64,000 bases of DNA. Source: Ramlibacter sp. GTDB taxonomy: Bacteria > Pseudomonadota > Gammaproteobacteria > Burkholderiales > Burkholderiaceae_C. Positions 59,309-64,000 of this stretch are shown in pieces. The notes below the pieces were generated by a model. That model saw only the letters and a list, made by a program, of their open reading frames with translations. It was not told the origin of the DNA and did no database searches. The stretch lies in NCBI GenBank assembly GCA_019635435.1, contig JAHBZM010000001.1, positions 310,001 to 374,000 on the forward strand, written 5' to 3'. Both the position numbers and the translations under genes were made by a program. Every line of letters starts with the position of its first letter. Position 1 is the stretch's first letter.

Positions 59309-59419
59309 AGTTCGCATCCCGCTCCGGTTTCCGGCCCTGCTGTCAGCCCAGGGCCAGCCTGCAGGCGTGACGCCGGGAGGGTCAAGGCTTAAACTGCCAG
59401 GAGAACCGGAGACAAGCCC

Positions 59420-60844
59420 ATGAACGCCCCCACCCAAGTTGCCCACCTGATCCCCGAAATCCACCAGCGCGCCGTCCCTGATGCGCTGATTGACGCGCTC
59501 AAGGCGCGCTTTGGCGCCAACTGCTCCACGGCGCTGGCGGTGCGCGAGCAGCATGGGCGCGATGAATCGTCCTTCCAGGCCCCGCCACCGGCGGCCGTGG
59601 TGTTTGCCGAAAACACGGCCGACGTGGCCGACGCGGTCAAGCTGGCGAGCCAGCACGAGGTGCCGGTGATCCCGTTTGGCGTGGGCTCCTCGCTCGAAGG
59701 GCATTTGCTCGCGGTGCAAGGCGGCATCAGCATCGACGTGAGCCGCATGAACAAGGTGCTGAGCATCAATGCCGAGGACCTGACCGTCACGGTGCAGGCC
59801 GGCGTGACGCGCAAGGCGCTGAACGAGGAGATCAAGAGCACCGGCCTGTTCTTCCCGATCGACCCGGGCGCCGACGCCACCATTGGCGGCATGAGCGCGA
59901 CGCGCGCCAGCGGCACCAACGCCGTGCGCTACGGCACCATGCGCGAGAACGTGCTGGGGCTGGAAGTGGTCACGGCCAGCGGCGAAGTGATCCGCACCGG
60001 CACGCGCGCCAAGAAGTCGTCGGCCGGCTACGACCTGACCCGCCTCATGGTGGGCAGCGAGGGCACGCTGGGCGTGATCACCGAAATCACGCTGCGCATC
60101 TACCCGCTGCCCGAGGCGGTGTCCGCCGCCATCTGCTCGTTCCCCAGCATCGAGGCCGCGGTGCGCACCACCATCCAGGTGATCCAGCTGGGCGTGCCGA
60201 TCGCGCGCGTGGAGCTGATCGACCACAACACCGTGCGCATGGTCAACGCCCACAGCAAGCTGGGCCTGCGCGAGGAGCCCATGCTGCTCATGGAGTTCCA
60301 CGGCTCACCGGCCGGCGTGAAGGAACAGGCCGAGACCGTGCAGGAGATCGCCACCGAGTTTGGCGGCAATGCCTTTGAATGGGCCACTACCCCCGAGGAG
60401 CGCACCCGCCTGTGGACAGCGCGGCACAACGCCTACTTTGCCGCCATCCAGAGCCGCCCCGGCTGCCGCGCCATCAGCACCGACACCTGCGTGCCCATCA
60501 GCCGGCTGGCCGACTGCCTGCTCGACTCCGTGGCCGAGGCCGATGCCAGTGGCATCCCCTACTTCCTCGTCGGCCACGTGGGCGACGGCAACTTCCATTT
60601 CGGCTACCTGCTGGACCCGACCATCCCCAAGGAGCGCGAGATTGCCGAGGCGCTCAACCACAAGCTGGTGACCCGCGCGCTCAGCCTGGAGGGAACCTGC
60701 ACTGGTGAACATGGCGTGGGCCTGCACAAGATGGAGTTCCTGGTGACCGAGGCCGGCGCCGGCGCGGTCGACATGATGCGCACCATCAAGCGGGCGCTGG
60801 ACCCCAAGAACATCATGAACCCGGGGAAGATTTTCTCGCTCTGA
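59420..60844 (+). CDS. D-lactate dehydrogenase (cytochrome)-type FAD oxidase
   Basis: A 474-residue FAD_binding_4/FAD-oxidase_C protein: VIPFGVGSSLEGHLLAVQGG (about residues 92-111), RASGTNAVRYGTMRENVLGL, HVGDGNFHFGYLLDP and GTCTGEHGVGLHK, ending NIMNPGKIFSL. It oxidises a D-2-hydroxyacid (D-lactate or glycolate) and passes electrons to cytochrome c or quinone. It follows the D-aminoacylase gene by 111 bases in the same direction. Confidence 0.9.
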   Translation: MNAPTQVAHLIPEIHQRAVPDALIDALKARFGANCSTALAVREQHGRDESSFQAPPPAAVVFAENTADVADAVKLASQHEVPVIPFGVGSSLEGHLLAVQGGISIDVSRMNKVLSINAEDLTVTVQAGVTRKALNEEIKSTGLFFPIDPGADATIGGMSATRASGTNAVRYGTMRENVLGLEVVTASGEVIRTGTRAKKSSAGYDLTRLMVGSEGTLGVITEITLRIYPLPEAVSAAICSFPSIEAAVRTTIQVIQLGVPIARVELIDHNTVRMVNAHSKLGLREEPMLLMEFHGSPAGVKEQAETVQEIATEFGGNAFEWATTPEERTRLWTARHNAYFAAIQSRPGCRAISTDTCVPISRLADCLLDSVAEADASGIPYFLVGHVGDGNFHFGYLLDPTIPKEREIAEALNHKLVTRALSLEGTCTGEHGVGLHKMEFLVTEAGAGAVDMMRTIKRALDPKNIMNPGKIFSL

Positions 60845-60850
60845 GCGGGG

Positions 60851-61336
60851 CTATTTCTTCACTTCGTAGCGTGGCGCTTCGCCTGGCAGCGCCAGATAGT
60901 CGATGGTGCCCATCACATCGTCCACCAGCATCACGGCCTTTTGCAGGGCCTCGGCCTGTTCGCGCGAGTTGACGCAGCCGGCCAGCCAGACCAGCCGCCG
61001 CTCCCCCACCACCCAGAGGCTGGTGTCGTTGAAGCGTCCGTCCAGCCGGATGTACTGCACCACGCGCGGGATCAGTTCGGCGTCATAGAGGTAGGAGTTG
61101 GGCAAGCGGCAGCGCCCTGAGCGGAAGCAGCTGGTGCCGTGGTGCGACCGCACATGCGCGGCGTCGCGCGCCTCCTGCGCCGTGTACAGCGGACCGGCTG
61201 GCACCGGACAGGTGGCGATGGCCGAGGTGACCTGGACGAACGGGTCATTGAATGCATTGGTGCGCTCCTGGGCCGGCACCGGCCCGGCCAGCACCCCCAT
61301 GAAAACCAGTGCGGCCCAGCGCATCTGCATCCCCAA
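60851..61336 (-). CDS. Exported BON-domain protein
   Basis: A protein of about 161 residues with an N-terminal signal peptide (to about residue 23, VPA-Q) and a C-terminal BON-like fold: the VVQYIRLDGRFNDTSLWVVGERRLVWLAGCVNSREQAEALQKAV segment has the beta-alpha-beta pattern of BON lipid-binding domains. Four or more cysteines suggest disulphides in the periplasm. Three ATGs (61336, 61330, 61324) are possible starts. Downstream of parB on the same strand. Confidence 0.7.
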   Translation of the reverse strand: MGMQMRWAALVFMGVLAGPVPAQERTNAFNDPFVQVTSAIATCPVPAGPLYTAQEARDAAHVRSHHGTSCFRSGRCRLPNSYLYDAELIPRVVQYIRLDGRFNDTSLWVVGERRLVWLAGCVNSREQAEALQKAVMLVDDVMGTIDYLALPGEAPRYEVKK

Positions 61337-61339
61337 GAC

Positions 61340-62257
61340 CTATTTGCGCAGGCGCTCGATCAATCCGTTGAGCTCTTCCAGCGATCCAAACTGGATCGCC
61401 AGCTCGCCCATTTCCTCGGTGCGGCCATGGCGCTTGACGCGCTTTTTGACGCGCACCTCGACTTCGGCCGTGAGCAGGTCCGACAGCTCCTCTTCGACCC
61501 GGCGCAGGTCGCGCGACTTTTCCTTCTTGGGCTTGGGCGACACCAGGTTGAACTCGGCGCTGAGTTTCTTGACCAGGCTTTCGGCCTCGCGCACCGACAT
61601 CTTGCGCGCCGCGATCTGGTTGGCGGCCGTGATCTGAGAGGCCTTTTCAAGCGCCAGCAGGGCCCGCGCATGGCCCATGTCGATGTCGCCGGCCATCAAC
61701 ATGGTCTGCACCGGATCGGTCAGGTTGAGCAGGCGCAGCAGGTTGCTGGCCGCGCTGCGCGAGCGGCCGACAGCCTGTGCTGCCTGCTCGTGAGTGAGCC
61801 CAAACTCTTTCACCAGGCGTTGCAGGCCATGGGCTTCTTCGAGCGGGTTGAGGTCTTCGCGCTGGATGTTTTCAATCAGCGACATGGCCGCGGCCGACTC
61901 GTCGGGCACGTCGCGCACCAGCACGGGCACGCTGTCCAGGCCCGCCAGCCTGGCCGCGCGGAAGCGGCGTTCGCCGGCAATGATTTCGTACTTGCCCTCG
62001 TTGGCACCCGCCTCCAGCTTGCGCACCAGGATGGGCTGCATGATGCCCTGGGCCTTGATGCTCTCGGCCAGCTCGTAAAGGGCACCCTCGTCCATGCGGG
62101 TGCGCGGCTGGTACATGCCGGGCACCATGTCCTCGAGCCGCAGCGATGCCGGCAGGCCGGGATGGCTGGCCACGCTGTCGCCGTTCGATTCGCTGACCTT
62201 GGGGCCCAGCAGCGCCTCCAGGCCGCGGCCCAGTCCCTTGGGTTTTTTGGTGACCAT
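61340..62257 (-). CDS. parB: Chromosome partitioning protein ParB
   Basis: A 305-residue ParB/Spo0J protein: N-terminal KKPKGLGRGLEALLG (ParA-interacting), the CTPase/ParB motifs YQPRTRMDEGALYELAESIKAQGIMQPILVR and GERRFRAARLAGLDSVPVLVRD, helix-turn-helix LTHEQAAQAVGRSRSAASNLLRLL and a C-terminal dimerisation region. It binds parS sites and spreads on DNA, working with ParA. No parS consensus was noticed in the window. Confidence 0.97.
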   Translation of the reverse strand: MVTKKPKGLGRGLEALLGPKVSESNGDSVASHPGLPASLRLEDMVPGMYQPRTRMDEGALYELAESIKAQGIMQPILVRKLEAGANEGKYEIIAGERRFRAARLAGLDSVPVLVRDVPDESAAAMSLIENIQREDLNPLEEAHGLQRLVKEFGLTHEQAAQAVGRSRSAASNLLRLLNLTDPVQTMLMAGDIDMGHARALLALEKASQITAANQIAARKMSVREAESLVKKLSAEFNLVSPKPKKEKSRDLRRVEEELSDLLTAEVEVRVKKRVKRHGRTEEMGELAIQFGSLEELNGLIERLRK

Positions 62258-62272
62258 GTCGGTGGGTTCTTT

Positions 62273-62812
62273 CTAGTCTTTCATCAGGTCCTGCAGCAGC
62301 ACATGGCCCTCGGGCCAGCTGCCCAGGCCCGAGTCGCCGTTGATGTGGCCGCAGTCTCCATAGTTCATGAACTGCGAGCCCCAGCAATGGGCAAACAGGC
62401 GGGCGCGCTCGAGCGCGCAATACGGGTCATTGCGGCTGGCCAGCAGCACGCTGCCGAACGGCAGCCGCGCCAGTTCGATCGGCGACCAGCCGGGCAGTTG
62501 CTCGCGCAACTCCTCGCGCTCCAGATCGGCGGGCGCCACCAGCAGCGCGCCCCTGACCCGATGGGTGTTCTTTGAAATCGCGGCCCAGGCCGCGGTCAGG
62601 ATGCAGCCCATGCTGTGCGCCACCAGCACCGCCGGCTCGTCGCGAGACAGCACCACGTCCTCCAGCCGCGCGATCCAGTCGCCGCGCAGCGGATTCATCC
62701 AGTCGTGCTGTTCCACGCGGAAGTAGCCATGCTTGTGCTCCCACAGGCTTTGCCAGTGGGCGGGCCCGCTGTTTTGCCAGCCAGGCAGGATGAGAACGTT
62801 GGAAGGCTTCAT
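62273..62812 (-). CDS. RBBP9/YdeN-type serine hydrolase between parA and parB
   Basis: A 179-residue small alpha/beta hydrolase: NVLILPGWQNSGPAHWQSLWE (about residues 5-25), HSMGC nucleophile elbow (about 67-71), SRNDPYC acid site and final GHINGDSGLG histidine region. The family includes human RBBP9 and E. coli YdeN-like esterases. The role in partitioning, if any, is unknown. Its start codon abuts a family-1 repeat (62811-62861), and it sits 15 bases before parB. Confidence 0.87.
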   Translation of the reverse strand: MKPSNVLILPGWQNSGPAHWQSLWEHKHGYFRVEQHDWMNPLRGDWIARLEDVVLSRDEPAVLVAHSMGCILTAAWAAISKNTHRVRGALLVAPADLEREELREQLPGWSPIELARLPFGSVLLASRNDPYCALERARLFAHCWGSQFMNYGDCGHINGDSGLGSWPEGHVLLQDLMKD

Positions 62813-62861
62813 TTGCTACTGTTTTGATAGCGCACAGTGGCCGCCCAGCCTGGACTCCAGC
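62811..62861 (-). repeat. Dispersed repeat family 1, copy C
   Basis: On the minus strand CTGGAGTCCAGGCTGGGCGG, CCACTGTGCGCTATCAAAAC and AGTAGCAAAT. Very close to the copy at 14049. Its final bases overlap the hydrolase start codon. Confidence 0.85.
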
Positions 62862-62889
62862 CCTGTTTGATGCATGAACACGGCAACCA

Positions 62890-63660
62890 TCACATTTTCT
62901 GGATGCGTTCGACCATCTCTTTGGCGAAATCCACGAAGGCCTGGCTGCCCTTGGCCGCCGGGTCGAACACCACACCGGGCAAGCCATAGCTGGGCGCCTC
63001 GGCCAGCCGCACATTGCGCGGGATAACGGTGTCGAACACCTTGTCGGAAAAGTGCGCCTTGAGCTGGTCGCTGACCTGCTGCTGCAGCGTGATGCGCGGG
63101 TCGAACATGACGCGCAGCAGGCCGATGATGAGCAGGTCCTTGTTCAGGTTGGCGTGCACCTGCTTGATGGTGTTGACCAGATCGGTCAGGCCTTCCAGCG
63201 CGAAGTACTCGCACTGCATGGGCACGATCACGCCATGCGCCGCGCACAGGCCGTTGAGCGTGAGCATGCTCAGGCTGGGCGGGCAGTCGATCAGCACGAA
63301 GTCGTAATCAGCGTCGACCTCGGCCAGCGCCTGCTTGAGCCGCTTCTCGCGCCGCTGCACATCCACCAGCTCCACCTCGGCGCCCGCGAGTTCGCGGTTG
63401 GCGCCCAGCACGTGGTAGCCGCACTTCTCGGAAAAAGTCGCCGCCTCCCTGACCGACGCCGACTCCAGCAGCACGTCGTACACCGTGAGTTCGAGCTTGC
63501 GCTTGTCCACGCCCGAGCCCATGGTCGCATTGCCCTGGGGATCCAGGTCGATCATCAGCACCCGCTGGCCCACCTTGGCCAGGCCGGCCGCGAGATTGAC
63601 CGTGGTGGTGGTCTTGCCAACGCCACCCTTCTGGTTGGCAATGCAGAAAATTTTGGCCAT
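62890..63660 (-). CDS. parA: Chromosome partitioning ATPase ParA
   Basis: A 256-residue Walker-type ATPase: deviant Walker A KGGVGKTTTTVNLAAGL (residues 10-26), Walker A' DLDPQGNATMG, Walker B DFVLIDCPPSLS. It moves ParB-parS complexes over the nucleoid. ATG 63660 starts directly ahead of the KIFCIANQKGG strand; an upstream in-frame ATG would add twelve residues. A repeat and a small hydrolase gene separate it from parB. Confidence 0.97.
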   Translation of the reverse strand: MAKIFCIANQKGGVGKTTTTVNLAAGLAKVGQRVLMIDLDPQGNATMGSGVDKRKLELTVYDVLLESASVREAATFSEKCGYHVLGANRELAGAEVELVDVQRREKRLKQALAEVDADYDFVLIDCPPSLSMLTLNGLCAAHGVIVPMQCEYFALEGLTDLVNTIKQVHANLNKDLLIIGLLRVMFDPRITLQQQVSDQLKAHFSDKVFDTVIPRNVRLAEAPSYGLPGVVFDPAAKGSQAFVDFAKEMVERIQKM

Positions 63661-63667
63661 GAAGGAG

Positions 63668-64000
63668 TTACCGCGAAATGGCCAGCTTGACGCCAAAGCC
63701 GATCAGGAACACGCCCGCCACTTTTTCCAGCACACGCGTGATCACCGGATTGGCCCGCAGGCGCTCGGCCAGGTGGTAGGTCAGCAGCACCACGATCAGG
63801 CCATAGGCGAAGGTGAGCGCGGCAATCGTGGCCGCCATCACGCCAAAAGTCACCAGCCCCTGGTGCCGGGCTGGGTCCACGAACAGCGGGAAGAAGGCCA
63901 TGTAAAACACGATCGCCTTGGGGTTGAGCAGCGTGATCAGCGCGGCCTGCCTGAAGTAGTGCCGCGGCTGGATGTTCAGGATGGGCTTGGCGCCCGGCTT
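63668..64000 (-). CDS. LysE-family amino acid exporter (5' end outside window)
   Basis: The minus-strand frame is open to the right edge. Visible is the C-terminal half of a LysE/RhtB-type exporter: the phrase LNPKAIVFYMAFFPLFVDP (diagnostic, partly from bases 63900-63960), followed by two to three membrane helices and KVAGVFLIGFGVKLA. It would export an amino acid. It ends eight bases before parA, so it may share its promoter. Confidence 0.88.
   Translation of the reverse strand, partial: KPGAKPILNIQPRHYFRQAALITLLNPKAIVFYMAFFPLFVDPARHQGLVTFGVMAATIAALTFAYGLIVVLLTYHLAERLRANPVITRVLEKVAGVFLIGFGVKLAISR

Noticed and set aside
61340..63660. parS site (TGTTTCACGTGAAACA-like) near parA/parB
   Set aside because: No sequence close to the consensus was seen by eye here or elsewhere in the window. 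A TGTTTCACAC at about 38 kb lacks the second half.

Overview
The window is high-GC, gene-dense DNA from a betaproteobacterium, most likely of the family Comamonadaceae (Acidovorax, Variovorax, Hydrogenophaga or Polaromonas type). The reasons are codon bias, gene content (TRAP transporters, lone periplasmic binding proteins, many oxidative catabolic enzymes) and several short dispersed repeats that I associate with that family. The genus cannot be fixed from the sequence alone. No rRNA, tRNA, CRISPR, phage or transposase gene was seen, and no stretch longer than about 240 bases lacks a gene. A chromosomal parA/parB pair at the right end suggests the replication-origin region is close.

Layout. 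1-12 kb: end of a sensor kinase, a phosphoesterase, a TetR regulator facing a small thioredoxin-fold protein, a degenerate-GGDEF membrane protein, an ArgP-type regulator divergent from dadA, a TonB-dependent receptor with a YfiR-like protein, a flavin oxidoreductase and an Hsp70-like ATPase. 11.7-12.4 kb is a small AT-rich islet with one orphan membrane/coiled-coil gene. 12.5-16.6 kb: PPK2 polyphosphate kinase, Fe-S type uracil-DNA glycosylase, a lone branched-chain-amino-acid-type binding protein, an acetyltransferase coupled to a small membrane protein, and a P-loop kinase. 16.7-20.5 kb: a Baeyer-Villiger monooxygenase and a lone molybdenum hydroxylase subunit in one operon. 20.5-26.9 kb: a lipoprotein carboxypeptidase, then an operon centred on a NicX-like 2,5-dihydroxypyridine dioxygenase with a hydrolase, a beta-lactamase-fold hydrolase and an acyl-CoA dehydrogenase, divergent from a flavin reductase and a MarR regulator across a perfect palindrome. 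26.9-28.9 kb: glutathione-dependent formaldehyde detoxification (adhC, fghA).

28.9-42.6 kb is the most distinctive part: a RutR-like TetR regulator, an operator-like inverted repeat, then twelve tightly packed genes (quinone-reductase-like protein, cytosine-deaminase-like amidohydrolase, creatininase-family hydrolase, NitT/TauT-type ABC importer with two paralogous binding proteins, FAD oxidase, RidA protein, two tandem Rieske oxygenases and a second deaminase-like amidohydrolase). I read this as an uncharacterised operon for uptake, oxidative N-demethylation or hydroxylation, deamination and ring opening of a nitrogen heterocycle (pyrimidine-, purine- or hydantoin-like). A RutR-type regulator, nearby formaldehyde detoxification and an NCS2 nucleobase permease at 46.6 kb fit this, but the substrate is inference.

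42.6-64 kb: acetoacetyl-CoA synthetase with two repeat insertions in its coding sequence, a TetR regulator with twin operators controlling a 37-residue membrane peptide and a hydrolase, the NCS2 permease, an AsmA-like protein, a thioesterase, a dicarboxylate-type TRAP system (dctP, dctQ, dctM plus a second dctP) with its DctB/DctR two-component pair, a cobalamin adenosyltransferase, an EF-hand protein, a D-aminoacylase, a D-lactate dehydrogenase, a BON-domain protein, parB, an RBBP9-type hydrolase, parA and a truncated LysE-family exporter.

At least four families of short repeats are scattered through the window. Several copies touch start codons or C-termini, or lie in frame inside genes.
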